A DNA stretch of 64,000 nucleotides from an uncultured Eubacterium sp. (GCA_947642745.1 CANRTU010000020.1:1-64000), one strand, 5' to 3'; counted from the first letter of the stretch, positions 1-12,517 are shown. A program made the numbers and translations. The notes: generated from the sequence alone by a model not told the origin.

Positions 1-140
1 TGCATATCTGAAACATTTCTTTATATCGTTTGTAGCCCCTTGTACACTGATGTTTCCTTGTCGTTATATAGTATAAACCTTGCCGTAAGGGAAAGGTCAA
101 CGGGGTTCCTGCTCTTAAGCCATTCAATCGAAACTTTCCG

Positions 141-177
141 AAAAAAGAAAAGCGACAAAGATTTAACCTCTGTCGCT
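141..177 (-). terminator. Terminator after the tnpV remnant
   Basis: On the minus strand, 7-bp perfect arms (151-157 and 171-177) are followed by a long T-rich run (150 down to 141). It lies just past the last tnpV codon at 187, as expected of an intrinsic terminator. Confidence 0.7.
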
Positions 178-186
178 AATTCCTGC

Positions 187-450
187 TTAGGAAAAGATGA
201 TTTCCTCATTCACAATCTCCCTCGTACAAGCCCTTATGTTATTCATTTTTCCCATCCATTCCAGAGCGTGTTTTCAGCCTTTAGCTGTTCCGTGATACCC
301 TGTACCTGTTTCATGCCCTCTATGAGCCGCTCAAAGCGTTCCTGTGCCTGCCTGTCTATGCCGGCAGGACAGGCGTTCAGCCTGCCGCTTGTGAGAAGGT
401 TCGTGTATGTAACCTTCCGGTACTGTTTCAGATAGTCCGGATGCCGCTGT
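187..450 (-). pseudogene. TnpV transposon protein, 3' remnant
   Basis: Read on the minus strand, this gives the C-terminal half of TnpV, a small accessory protein common in Lachnospiraceae transposons and conjugative elements. The core PDYLKQYRKVTYTNLLTSGR is clear, followed by RQAQERFERLIEGMKQ. After LKAEN two extra bases shift the frame: that frame stops at 243, while the expected ending (ALEWMGKMNNIRACTREIV...) continues in another frame to the TAA at 187. The N-terminal third is unrecognisable, so the gene is dead. Family assignment is from memory of TnpV sequences; the exact upstream limit is uncertain. Confidence 0.65.
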
Positions 451-556
451 CCTATGTGCCTGCCCGCTCTTTCCAGCTGACCGCTCCCTTTCTTTCCTGC
501 TGACCGGACGCAATCTTTCCAGCTGATATGACCGGAAAGACATCCGGATACTACAG

Positions 557-621
557 GGAACAGCCGGCAGGGGCAGCACGCCTTTCCCCGGCGTCCGGAA
601 TATACGGTTATCTTCCGGCTG
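557..621. repeat. Dispersed hairpin repeat, copy 1
   Basis: About 64 bp nearly identical to 16644-16707 (one indel and one substitution seen by eye). The 3' part forms a hairpin with 10-bp arms around CGGT (one mismatch in this copy). It is preceded at 549 by a TACTACAGGGAACA stretch that resembles the terminal repeat of the element at 16398-16762, so this may be a decayed relative of that element. Confidence 0.6.
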
Positions 622-653
622 TATTGACATATTTAATATAACCGCCCGGTTTT

Positions 654-1400
654 TCACCACCCCATTTCCATCAGCCACTGGTTTACCCGCTCTTCCCGCT
701 CCCTCTCTGTTTCCTTCCCGGATCCGCCGCAGATGAGCTCTCCGCAGATACGTCCGTCCAGCAGATACAAAATCCGGTCGCATCTGCCCGCCACCCGGCT
801 GTCATGGGTGACCATCAGAATCGTGGTTCCTTCACGGTTCAGCTTTACCAGTTCTGTCATCACTTCTTCGGCTGCGCTTCTGTTCAACGCCCCAGTCGGT
901 TCGTCCGCAAACAGAATCTCCGGTGCGTTCATCATGCTTCTGCAGATACAGGCCCTCTGAAGCTGTCCGCCGGAAACCTGTGTGATTCTGCGGTCCTCCA
1001 GGCCGGAAATGGAAAGCCTGCGCATTAGTTTTGCGGCCTTTTCAGCCAGCCTGTCCCCGGATTGTCTGCCTCTGCCCTTTTCTGCCTGTACCGCCGGCAG
1101 CAGAATATTATCCAGAATGTTAAGATTCGCCACCATATTCATCTGCTGGAACACAAATCCCATCCGGTGCAGGCGCAGTTTCGCCCGCTCATCCTCCGTA
1201 AGCCCGGTAATCTCCGTATTTTTCAGCCATACCCTGCCGCCGGATGGACTGTCCATGCCTGCCGCCTGGTACAAAAGCGTGGACTTTCCGGAACCGGACG
1301 GCCCCATGACCGCCAGCATTTCGCCCTGCCCCACCTCAAAAGAAACCTCCCGCAGTATCAGATCTTTTTGCAGTTTCTCTACTTTTAATACATATTCCAT
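654..1400 (-). CDS. ABC transporter ATP-binding protein (MacB/LolD type)
   Basis: Nucleotide-binding subunit that would power the FtsX-type permease encoded just upstream in the same operon. Visible motifs are Walker A GPSGSGKST near residue 37, the Q-loop GFVFQQMNM, the signature VSGGQLQRA and Walker B ILFADEPTGAL, with the switch histidine in VTHDSR. About 248 residues is normal for the family. The frame is open upstream to 1451, but the ATG at 1400 begins the conserved part and has a GGGGATCAGG stretch just before it. Third gene of tetR-permease-ATPase on the minus strand. The substrate is unknown; such exporters often handle peptides or lipids. Confidence 0.88.
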   Translation of the reverse strand: MEYVLKVEKLQKDLILREVSFEVGQGEMLAVMGPSGSGKSTLLYQAAGMDSPSGGRVWLKNTEITGLTEDERAKLRLHRMGFVFQQMNMVANLNILDNILLPAVQAEKGRGRQSGDRLAEKAAKLMRRLSISGLEDRRITQVSGGQLQRACICRSMMNAPEILFADEPTGALNRSAAEEVMTELVKLNREGTTILMVTHDSRVAGRCDRILYLLDGRICGELICGGSGKETEREREERVNQWLMEMGW

Positions 1401-1551
1401 ACCTGATCCCCATTCATTTCTGTTTCTTATTGAATACTGTTTCTTATTCAATTTGATTTGCGTTCAATCCTGGTTCCCGTTCCTTCATTCCTGTCTGTTC
1501 CACACTGATTTCCGGTTCCCATCCATATTTTAATCCCATTCCCCACGGTTC

Positions 1552-3807
1552 TTATTCCCGTCCCATACAGCATTCGTACGCCCTGATATGCCGGATATGC
1601 CAGATACCTGCCAGTACCGCCAATACTGCCGGACCTGCCAGTACCGCCGGTATTCTGATGGCAATCCGGCCCCAGCCGGTCACAAACCGGAAGCTGTCGG
1701 CGCCAAAAGACTGCAGCACCATGGCGCACAGCCTCTCTCCGGTCAGACTGCCCAGCACAATTCCGGCACAGATACCAGCCAGCACAGGACAAATGCCCCG
1801 GATAAAATACATCCGCTTTAAATCCTGACTGGTAAATCCCAGCGCTTTATGAAGGGAAATGGTATAGCGGTTCTTTTCCACAATCAGCCGCATAAACAGC
1901 ATGACCACCAGCGTAATGACAAGCGCCGCCACAGCCATTGCCATGATACCTGCTTTATGCACCTGTACCAGTGTCTGGCCATACGTGTCTTTCACATAAT
2001 CCGCAATATCCGTAACGCCGGCGCCCATCTGCTGATACTGTTCCATCCACGCTTCTTTCCCTGCCTGCTGTGCCAGCGACGCATAAACCACACTCCATAC
2101 AGCAGACGTCCGCCCCGGCAGAACGTGCGCCTTTGCCGTCCGGCCTCCGTTTGTAATATCTGAGTAAATACCGCAGACGGTATAGTCCGCCTCCTTTTCG
2201 TCCACTATCAGCCGCAGACAGTCTCCCACGGACAGCCCCAGCTCCTTTGCGTTGATGGAAGACAGCGCAATCTCATTGCTGTCCGCCGGCATTTTCCCGC
2301 TGGAATAATCCACCGGAAAGACGTCATGGCTGCCTGTTTCCACATTCAGATTCACTGTTTTTCCATCCGGCAGCACCGCCGGACAGACCGTTGTCCGCAA
2401 TACCGCATACCTGCTTACCTGTGCATCCCGCTCCAGGGCAAGGGCGATCTTTGTGGTGACATCGTCTGTCTGCCCTGTCTGGCGCACGTCCATGCGGATC
2501 TGGCTGTTGCCAATTCCCATACAGGTGACAAATTCCGGCGCTGACATGGTGCTGTACAGATTTCCCGGGATCAGAACCAGCAGTGTGCAGGCAGCGGCCA
2601 CCAGTCCGGTAACCGCATATTTCCCCCGGTCTTCTGTCCGCTGCCCCGCAGAAACATTCACAGCCTCCAGCGCAGACAGTTTCCAGAGCCTTTTCAGGGA
2701 ATGCCGCACCGGCAGCAGAATCATGGCTTCTACGGCCAGCACTGCCGCCGCTGCCAGCGCTGCCGGCAGAACTCCGCCGGACCGGGCGCCATATAACTCC
2801 CGCAGCTGCTCTGCCATGGGCGGCAGGAACAAAGCGGCGGCCAGCAGCCCGCATGGCGCCCCGCAGCCGGAAAAAACAAGATATTTCGCAAAATAAAGCC
2901 TGCGGATATCCTTCTTTCCCACACCAAGCGCCTTTAACATGCCCGCTTCCTTCCGGTCCCGCTCCATTTGCAAAAGCAGCATAAACCGGATACAGAGCAG
3001 GGATATAAAAAGAATTACAATACTTAACAGAAACAACACAAAAATCATCGTCCCGTCCGAAAGAGCGTTCATCATACGTATCAGTGGTCTGGTAATTACC
3101 GGACCGTTTGCCGGAAGCCCCCGGTCCGCATATGCCCCGGCAAACTGATCCATGTCCGTCCCGTCCCGCAGGCGGAACTGCACCAGGTATTCTTCCTGCA
3201 GACTGCCGCTGTTCTGCGGGGCATCACTGATCCTGTCATAATCCGCCCGGTTTACAAGAAAGCGCTTTGAAGAAGCCATCATGGAATTCATCAGGGCGTC
3301 CCGCAAAAATCCCGCAATCCGCAGCTGGTAATCCCCGATGCGCATCACATCTCCTGGGGCCAGATCATACATGGTACGGTAACAGACGGGTACGTACACT
3401 TCCCCGGCCGGAACCTCCGGTATATGATTTTCCGTATCCAGCAGATAATCAAACCGTTCCCCCTGGACACACAGTCCGTTGTCCTGGGTGCTGTCCGCAA
3501 GGCTGCTGTCCCCAAGAGTAATCCGGCTGTTTTCCAGATTCAGAAACCGGCATATCTGCCAGTCCTTAATTTCTTCACGTCCTGCGGCAAACCTGGATAT
3601 CTCTTGCACATCCAGCGTACCTGTATGCATCTGCATATAGTCCGGCGCCACCGCCCGGTCCATCAGGCTGTCTATGGCTCCCAGCAGGCTGAATGCCAGC
3701 AGTACCGTAAGCGCAGGCAGCAGGGCCGGTATGGCCATAAAAAAGACCGTGGCGGCGCAAAGCAGTTTATTCTGCCTCATATCATTCCAGATTAGTCTCT
3801 TTATCAT
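1552..3807 (-). CDS. FtsX-like ABC transporter permease, two FtsX domains
   Basis: A 751-residue membrane subunit. An N-terminal transmembrane segment (about residues 15-45) precedes a large extracellular domain, then three helices (about 260-400, with the typical ERDRKEAGMLKALG coupling stretch). A second extracellular domain and three more helices follow near the C-terminus, again with a KALGF coupling motif. This is the long two-FtsX-domain permease architecture. The frame is open further upstream, but the ATG at 3807 has AAAGGAGATCAC in front and overlaps the end of tetR by 26 bp, which suggests translational coupling. Substrate unknown. Confidence 0.87.
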   Translation of the reverse strand: MIKRLIWNDMRQNKLLCAATVFFMAIPALLPALTVLLAFSLLGAIDSLMDRAVAPDYMQMHTGTLDVQEISRFAAGREEIKDWQICRFLNLENSRITLGDSSLADSTQDNGLCVQGERFDYLLDTENHIPEVPAGEVYVPVCYRTMYDLAPGDVMRIGDYQLRIAGFLRDALMNSMMASSKRFLVNRADYDRISDAPQNSGSLQEEYLVQFRLRDGTDMDQFAGAYADRGLPANGPVITRPLIRMMNALSDGTMIFVLFLLSIVILFISLLCIRFMLLLQMERDRKEAGMLKALGVGKKDIRRLYFAKYLVFSGCGAPCGLLAAALFLPPMAEQLRELYGARSGGVLPAALAAAAVLAVEAMILLPVRHSLKRLWKLSALEAVNVSAGQRTEDRGKYAVTGLVAAACTLLVLIPGNLYSTMSAPEFVTCMGIGNSQIRMDVRQTGQTDDVTTKIALALERDAQVSRYAVLRTTVCPAVLPDGKTVNLNVETGSHDVFPVDYSSGKMPADSNEIALSSINAKELGLSVGDCLRLIVDEKEADYTVCGIYSDITNGGRTAKAHVLPGRTSAVWSVVYASLAQQAGKEAWMEQYQQMGAGVTDIADYVKDTYGQTLVQVHKAGIMAMAVAALVITLVVMLFMRLIVEKNRYTISLHKALGFTSQDLKRMYFIRGICPVLAGICAGIVLGSLTGERLCAMVLQSFGADSFRFVTGWGRIAIRIPAVLAGPAVLAVLAGIWHIRHIRAYECCMGRE

Positions 3808-4453
3808 GTGATCTCCTTTCCGGCTGCGCCTCTCCAAAAACCGGCAGCAGAACAGCCCGCATACTGCCTTCCTCCATACCAAGCAGCCGCTCCAGATTGT
3901 AAATAAACGCCACAATCCTCCGCTGCCGCTCCCGCACGCTGTCCCCCGCCAGATCGTCGAAAGCCGTACAGGCATACAAAAAAGTCATTTCCACCACTTC
4001 CAGGGGATACAAAGTGTTACATACTCCCCCGGCGTTTCCCTCTTCCACCAGACCGGTAAGAACCGGAATCAGACTGTCGGACAGCTCTTTTTGCATTTTC
4101 TGGTGCATCAGCGCATTCTCAGGCTTATGCATCTGATTTAAAATTTCATGGCCCAGATCATGATCCACATGCAGCGCCATGATCACGGCCGTCAGACGAC
4201 GCAACACCGGAATTTCTTTCTGATCCGCAATGGCTGTAGCCTTTTCTGCCAGCTTTTGTGTCATCCGGCTGATAATACTGTCCAGTATATCTTCCTTGGA
4301 TTTAAAGTGATAGTACAGGGTCCCCCTGGCAATTCCGGTCTCCTTCTGGATATCCAGAATACTGGTATTTCCAAACCCCTTTGTGGCAAACAGCCGCCCT
4401 GCCACATCCAGTATTTCATTCCGCCGCTCTGACGCCGTCTTCACAACTCTCAT
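3782..4453 (-). CDS. TetR/AcrR-family transcriptional repressor
   Basis: A 223-residue regulator. The N-terminal TetR helix-turn-helix is plain: RRNEILDVAGRLFATKGF, then TSILDIQKETGIARGTLYYHF and KSKEDIL (residues about 10-60). The remaining helical domain would bind an unknown ligand. It is the first gene of an operon with a two-domain FtsX permease and its ATPase, so it most likely controls that exporter. A perfect inverted repeat sits on its own promoter (4493-4515), which implies autorepression. No defects seen. Confidence 0.92.
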   Translation of the reverse strand: MRVVKTASERRNEILDVAGRLFATKGFGNTSILDIQKETGIARGTLYYHFKSKEDILDSIISRMTQKLAEKATAIADQKEIPVLRRLTAVIMALHVDHDLGHEILNQMHKPENALMHQKMQKELSDSLIPVLTGLVEEGNAGGVCNTLYPLEVVEMTFLYACTAFDDLAGDSVRERQRRIVAFIYNLERLLGMEEGSMRAVLLPVFGEAQPERRSHDKETNLE

Positions 4454-4492
4454 ATGCTGCCGCCATCCTTATATACTTTTGAATTATAATAA

Positions 4493-4515
4493 TATACCGA
4501 CCGACAGTCGGTATA
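4493..4515. promoter_or_regulatory. TetR operator
   Basis: Perfect inverted repeat TATACCGAC-CGACA-GTCGGTATA (9-bp arms, 5-bp spacer) directly downstream of the -10 box of the tetR promoter, where a bound repressor would block transcription. The ACCGAC/GTCGGT core resembles operators used by AcrR/TetR-type repressors of Firmicutes. Binding by the 3782-4453 product is inferred from position. Confidence 0.8.
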
Positions 4516-4518
4516 TTT

Positions 4519-4547
4519 ATATTAGCATAGCGTTTTTTATCTGTCAA
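4519..4547 (-). promoter_or_regulatory. Sigma-A promoter of the tetR-ABC operon
   Basis: On the minus strand, -35 TTGACA (4547-4542), a 17-bp spacer and -10 TAATAT (4524-4519). The start point would fall within the TetR inverted repeat, about 65 bp upstream of the tetR ATG. Confidence 0.8.
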
Positions 4548-4725
4548 TGCCGCATATGAGTGTTTTTCCAGACGACCGTTCATAGAAAAGGGCTGACTCC
4601 GTTTACATTTTCTCTTCCATCGCAGTACCCCCGCTTCACAGGTACCTGCCGGGCAACAGCGGCGTTTAAAAATCCCTGTGATCCTGCCCGGAAGGCTCTT
4701 TTGTTTTATGGAACGCAGTCCCAGC

Positions 4726-4769
4726 CAAAAAATCCGGCAGTTATCATAAGTTATGATAACTGCCGGATT
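4726..4769 (-). terminator. Terminator of the GTPase-nuclease gene
   Basis: Perfect 18-bp arms (4731-4748 and 4752-4769) around a 3-base loop, followed on the minus strand by a T run (4732-4727). It lies about 30 bp past the stop of the 4803-7664 gene. The + strand has only a short T stretch, so minus-strand termination is favoured. Confidence 0.88.
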
Positions 4770-4802
4770 TCCGTCCAGACAGACTGATTAAAACAGACCT
4801 GC

Positions 4803-7664
4803 TTACTCTTTATTCAGATGTTCCGGTATCCGGCCCTCAAAGGGCATATTCCGCTCTTCCGGCCGCTGCGCCATAAACTGGCCGTATATTTTCTGGTTTT
4901 CTCCTGATATTTCCGCTTCCAGCTCCCTGGCTGATACGAGCAGGCAGCCCTGGCCCCGTATAATAATCTGCTCCAGCCCGTCTGAAGTCGCTACCGCCAC
5001 CCGGTATTTTCTGCCATGTTCATGGGCAAAACGCTCAATGTACTGGTCCGCCGTCTCCGCCTCTTTTGTAAATACCACATGAATATTATGATAATTATAA
5101 TATTCTGTCTGGTGTCCCTGTACCCGGTAGGCGTCAAATACCACGATCAGTTCGCACTTTTTCATCGCCTGGTAATTACACATAATGTCCAGAAGACGGC
5201 CCCTGGCCCCGTCAATATTATCCGCCGCCAGGGCGCTTAATTCCTTCCAGGCAAATATAATATTATATCCGTCCACCAGAAAATACTCTTTCCGGCCCGC
5301 TCCGTGACCAGACCCCCGGACGCCGGACGTTCTGTTTCCCAAAGACGCCCCTGATCCTGCCCGCCCGGATCTTTTTGCGGCGCTCTCTGTCCCGGGAGCG
5401 CCGCTTTGCGCAGAATCCGTGCCCGCAGCCTTTCCGCCTTTCTGCGGCGGTTCTGTTTTCTGGTCATGTTTTGCCTGTTCTGCGTCTTTCGTGCCATATA
5501 CCCGCTTGCGGTGACCCTCCCTGTGATTCCAGGTCCTGGATTTTTCCCGTTTATTGGCCTGCAGGCTGGATAAAATCTGATCCACTTCCTCTGTCCCAAT
5601 GGCCTGGTCCATAATCGAAACATGCTTTTTGCGCTTTGCCTCCATAGCCGCCAGAACGGCCGGATCTTCATCTGCGGAAGTTTTCACGGCAAGGGGACTT
5701 TCCAGATGCATATAATCCTTTACTTCGAACCAGTCCACCAGAAAACCGGCGCCGTGGGCGCAAAAGACAGAAGCGGAAGGATTGTCCCCGTCGCTGTCCG
5801 GATCATAGTTTTTATCAGCCAGCACCTGTTCCGTATTATGGCAGGGAGCGTAACCTTTCAGCGTACACACCAGCCGTCCCGTTCCTCTCGTATATTCCGT
5901 CACCCTGGTCTGGTAGCCCTGCATGGCTGCCACCGGTGCGCTTCCAGTCAGTACAGCCATGCCATGTTCCATAACCGGCGGCTCCAGACGGCCATGCATG
6001 GCGTCAATATCTGTCATGGCACGTCCCGTCATGGCCTCCGGCACCTCCAGACGAAACTGGTAATAAGGTTCCAGCAATACAGAACGGGCCTGCATCAGCC
6101 CCTGCCGCACAGCCCGGTAAGTGGCCTGCCGGAAATCGCCTCCTTCGGTATGTTTCAGATGCGCACGGCCGGTCAGCAGCGTGATCTTCATATCTGTAAG
6201 AACCGAGCCGGTCAGTACCCCTTTGTGTTCCCGCTCTTCCAGATGGGTCAGCACGAGCCGCTGCCAGTTCCGGTCCAGAATATCCTCGCTGCAGGCAGTG
6301 GCAAACTGCATGCCGCTGCCCGCTTCCCCTGGCTCCAGCAGCAGATGTACTTCCGCATAATGACGCAGCGGCTCATAATGGCCGACGCCTTCCACCCGGT
6401 CCGCAATGGTTTCTTTATAGACAATACTGCCGGCCCCAAACGCCACGTCCACGCCAAACCGTTCCCTGATCAGATACGTCAGTATTTCCAGCTGGATTTC
6501 CCCCATCATCCGGGCCTGGATTTCCTGCAGCTGCCCGTCCCATACAATATGAAGCTGGGGCTCTTCTTCTTCCAGCAGCCGAAGCTTTGGCAGCATGGCT
6601 GGCGCATCGCACCCATCCGGCAGAATTACCCGGTATGTCAGCACAGGTTCCAGCACCGGCATACCGGAATCCGGCTCCGCTCCATAACCTTCTCCGGGCT
6701 TCGTACCGGTAAGTCCTGTTACCGCACAGACCATGCCTGCCTCTGCCTCCTGCACCGCTTCGTACCGGGCGCCGGAATAAATGCGGATCTGGGTTACTTT
6801 TTCTCCCCGGCCGCCGTCCTGCGCATTTGCGGACAGTACCGACCGTACTTTTAACGTACCGCCTGTGATTTTTAGAAAGGTCAGACGGCCGCCCTGTTCG
6901 TCCCTGGCGATTTTAAATACTTTTGCGGCAAACTCAGGCGGATATTGCGGTATATTGATATAAGTATCAAATCCTTCCAGAAACCGGTCCACACCCTGCA
7001 GCTTCAAAGCGGAACCAAAGTAGCAGGGAAATACCTGTCTGTGACTGATCATGTCCCGGATGCAGGCTGTTTCCACCCGCTCTTTGTCCAGAAACTGCTC
7101 CATGGCTTCCTCGCCGCACATGGCCAGCGCATCAAAAAACGCTTCTGTCCCGCCGCTGGAAAAATCCACGCAGCCATCGTCCAGTTTTTCCCGCAGCTGG
7201 GCCATCAGCGACTCCCGGTCCGTCCCGTCCTGGTCCATTTTATTTACAAAGAGAAACACAGGAATCCGGTACCTGGCCAGCAGACGCCAGAGCGTGACTG
7301 TATGACTTTGCACACCGTCGGCGCCGCTGATAACCAGCACCGCATAATCCAGTACCTGCAGCGCGCGCTCCATTTCAGCGGAAAAATCCACATGTCCCGG
7401 CGTATCCAGCAGGATCAGCTCCAGACCGTTCCATTCCACCACTGCCTGTTTGGAAAAGATCGTAATGCCCCTGGCCCGCTCCTGTTCATAAGTATCCAGC
7501 ACCGTATCCTGGTTGTCCACCCGGCCGGGCTTTGGAATACTCCCGGCGGTATAAAGCAGCGCTTCTGACAACGTGGTCTTACCAGCGTCCACATGGGCCA
7601 CCAGGCCTGCGCAGATATGCCGTTTTGTTTTATTTTCCGGTTTATGTTCTGATGTATGGCGCAT
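4803..7664 (-). CDS. TetM/EF-G-like ribosomal GTPase fused to a YacP/Rae1-like NYN nuclease
   Basis: A 953-residue two-part protein. Residues 1 to about 660 form a translational GTPase of the tetracycline ribosomal-protection (TetM/TetO) branch of EF-G: G1 AHVDAGKTT (23-31), G2 RGITI, G3 DTPGHVDF, G4 NKMDQDG, then domains II-V. A charged, glycine/serine-rich linker (about 690-790) leads to residues 792-920, an NYN (PIN-like) domain starting KEYFLVDGYNII, with VVFDAYRV, FTKEAETADQYIE and ATSDGLEQ. These match B. subtilis YacP/Rae1, a nuclease that cuts mRNA in the ribosomal A site. The acidic residues of the PIN site (Asp798, the Asp of VFDAY, those of ETAD and TSD) are present. The ATG follows AGAAAGAGG. 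The gene is monocistronic with its own promoter and terminator. Inference: the GTPase half may deliver the nuclease to the A site. Tetracycline resistance is possible but not implied. Confidence 0.9.
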   Translation of the reverse strand: MRHTSEHKPENKTKRHICAGLVAHVDAGKTTLSEALLYTAGSIPKPGRVDNQDTVLDTYEQERARGITIFSKQAVVEWNGLELILLDTPGHVDFSAEMERALQVLDYAVLVISGADGVQSHTVTLWRLLARYRIPVFLFVNKMDQDGTDRESLMAQLREKLDDGCVDFSSGGTEAFFDALAMCGEEAMEQFLDKERVETACIRDMISHRQVFPCYFGSALKLQGVDRFLEGFDTYINIPQYPPEFAAKVFKIARDEQGGRLTFLKITGGTLKVRSVLSANAQDGGRGEKVTQIRIYSGARYEAVQEAEAGMVCAVTGLTGTKPGEGYGAEPDSGMPVLEPVLTYRVILPDGCDAPAMLPKLRLLEEEEPQLHIVWDGQLQEIQARMMGEIQLEILTYLIRERFGVDVAFGAGSIVYKETIADRVEGVGHYEPLRHYAEVHLLLEPGEAGSGMQFATACSEDILDRNWQRLVLTHLEEREHKGVLTGSVLTDMKITLLTGRAHLKHTEGGDFRQATYRAVRQGLMQARSVLLEPYYQFRLEVPEAMTGRAMTDIDAMHGRLEPPVMEHGMAVLTGSAPVAAMQGYQTRVTEYTRGTGRLVCTLKGYAPCHNTEQVLADKNYDPDSDGDNPSASVFCAHGAGFLVDWFEVKDYMHLESPLAVKTSADEDPAVLAAMEAKRKKHVSIMDQAIGTEEVDQILSSLQANKREKSRTWNHREGHRKRVYGTKDAEQAKHDQKTEPPQKGGKAAGTDSAQSGAPGTESAAKRSGRAGSGASLGNRTSGVRGSGHGAGRKEYFLVDGYNIIFAWKELSALAADNIDGARGRLLDIMCNYQAMKKCELIVVFDAYRVQGHQTEYYNYHNIHVVFTKEAETADQYIERFAHEHGRKYRVAVATSDGLEQIIIRGQGCLLVSARELEAEISGENQKIYGQFMAQRPEERNMPFEGRIPEHLNKE

Positions 7665-7696
7665 AACTACAGCCTCTTTCTGTTGTGATGTGTTGT

Positions 7697-7725
7697 ATTA
7701 TAACACAGGAAAGGCTGTCCGTCGA
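7697..7725 (-). promoter_or_regulatory. Promoter of the GTPase-nuclease gene
   Basis: Minus-strand -10 TATAAT (7702-7697), a 17-bp spacer and a weak -35 TCGACG (7725-7720). It lies 33 bp upstream of the ATG, so the leader is very short. That leaves no room for the long attenuator leader typical of tet(M). Confidence 0.55.
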
Positions 7726-7839
7726 TGGTTGATACTTCCCGGAGAGACATATATTTTGACGCAGTTTTTGTATGTTTTGTCACATATTCCGGCTGTAACG
7801 TTTTTTTCTCTGATATCCGGAATCGGTTTTACCGGCTGA

Positions 7840-9285
<1,446 letters not shown>

Positions 9286-9503
9286 TCACATGATAATGAT
9301 ATACCCGCCGCAGGGCCGCTCTGGCCCGGCTGTTTACTGACGGGCATTTTCTATTTATATTATATATCCGCCTGCGGGGCGTATGACCGCTCCGGTTCCG
9401 CCCCGGCTCCGGCTGGTTTTTCCGCCAGATACCTGACAGTGGCACAGCATAACCGTTCCGTCTCTCTTGCCCGCTGACCCGGCCGGATATTCAGACTGTA
9501 CTA

Positions 9504-11510
<2,007 letters not shown>

Positions 11511-11572
11511 TTATGAAGGTGTGGCCAACTTAATGTCACCATCCAGGCATACGTATCAGATGATCCGCGGAT

Positions 11573-12418
11573 TCAGCTCCCTGTTTTATGAATCGCCCGT
11601 TCGATATGAATCGTCAGATAGAGCTGTTCCTCCCTGGACATGGAATGTCCGTATTTTTTATCTATAAACTGTGTAATCCGCTCCACGCAGTGATAGGATT
11701 TTTCGTATTTGCGCCGGATGACCCCGAATAAATCGTCGTTATCGTCATCCTCGTATGTTTTATGTTCCACCAGCCTGCTGGCAAAAAATTTCAGATGCGT
11801 GATAAACCGGTAATAATACACATCATCTTCCTGAAATTCCACATGAAAATAATATTTTACAATATTTAACACTTCCTGCATGACTTTCGTTATTTCGTAC
11901 ATATTGTGCATCACGGCTTCATCCATCTGGGCATTTGCCAGATGCAGCGCAATAAATCCCGCCTCGTCCTGCGGAAGCTCTGTTTTTAACTGCTCCCTGA
12001 TCCGTGCGAGCGCCCAGAGGCCAATTTCAAATTCTTCTTTATAAAAACGCCGGATATCCCATAACATGACATTTTTTACCGTGATTCCATCCAGAAACCG
12101 GACAATGGACGTATGTACATGGTCAATCAGGGAAATATACACCATATCATTCAGGTTCTTTCCAAGTCTCTCCCTGGCATATGTGATAATTTCTTCCCCG
12201 ATGGCAATATGTTCCATCGGAATATCCCTCACCAGCACCTGAAACCTGCTGTTCGCCTCTTCCTCTGTGAGATAAAAGGTCTTGTCAACCACCGCCGGAT
12301 CAATGGCGGCGCCTGTTTTTTTCTGAAAACAGATCCCTTTTCCCATTACAATTTTTTCCCGCCCCTGCCCGTCACGGACTACTGCCGCATTGTTATTGAG
12401 AATCTTATAAATCCGCAT
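11573..12418 (-). CDS. licT: BglG/LicT-family transcription antiterminator
   Basis: A 281-residue RNA-binding antiterminator. The N-terminal co-antiterminator domain starts MRIYKILNNNAAVV (residues 1-56) and is followed by two PTS regulatory domains with the conserved histidines (LIDHVHTSI in PRD1, LTIHIERAIH in PRD2). When dephosphorylated by sugar flux at PRD1 it binds the RNA antiterminator in its own leader and lets RNA polymerase through the terminator. The frame is open to 12469, but GGAGG six bases before the ATG at 12418 decides the start. The target RNA (12515-12544) lies directly upstream. First gene of the beta-glucoside operon. Confidence 0.93.
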   Translation of the reverse strand: MRIYKILNNNAAVVRDGQGREKIVMGKGICFQKKTGAAIDPAVVDKTFYLTEEEANSRFQVLVRDIPMEHIAIGEEIITYARERLGKNLNDMVYISLIDHVHTSIVRFLDGITVKNVMLWDIRRFYKEEFEIGLWALARIREQLKTELPQDEAGFIALHLANAQMDEAVMHNMYEITKVMQEVLNIVKYYFHVEFQEDDVYYYRFITHLKFFASRLVEHKTYEDDDNDDLFGVIRRKYEKSYHCVERITQFIDKKYGHSMSREEQLYLTIHIERAIHKTGS

Positions 12419-12451
12419 ATGCATCCTCCTCCCTGCGTTGCTTTTGGGCAC

Positions 12452-12517
12452 AAAAAAACCTATATACACAAATAAATCTGAAGTCAGATACCTTCAAACA
12501 TATCTCTGTATATAGGT
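12452..12517 (-). terminator. Conditional leader terminator of the beta-glucoside operon
   Basis: Minus-strand hairpin with perfect 11-bp arms ACCTATATACA / TGTATATAGGT (12517-12507 and 12468-12458), followed by seven T (12458-12452). Its ascending arm shares its first three bases with the end of the RAT element, so antiterminator and terminator cannot form together. Confidence 0.88.

Noticed and set aside
331-783. 150-codon minus-strand ORF near the window start
   Set aside because: Runs out of frame through both the ABC ATPase end and the TnpV remnant; shows no domain.
3782-3975. Longer N-terminus of the TetR-operon permease (from 3975)
   Set aside because: The extension is Cys/Arg/Trp-rich, overlaps tetR heavily and is unlike permease N-termini; the ATG at 3807 has a strong ribosome binding site.
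5622-6854. 410-codon open frame on the + strand
   Set aside because: Lies wholly antisense to the GTPase gene, has no ribosome binding site and reads as low-quality Pro/His/Gln-rich protein; a shadow of the real gene.
4803-7664. Calling the GTPase gene an acquired tet(M)/tet(W) resistance gene
   Set aside because: It is far longer, has an NYN domain, lacks the attenuator leader and has the host-like base composition; it is better seen as a chromosomal translation factor, though resistance was not tested.
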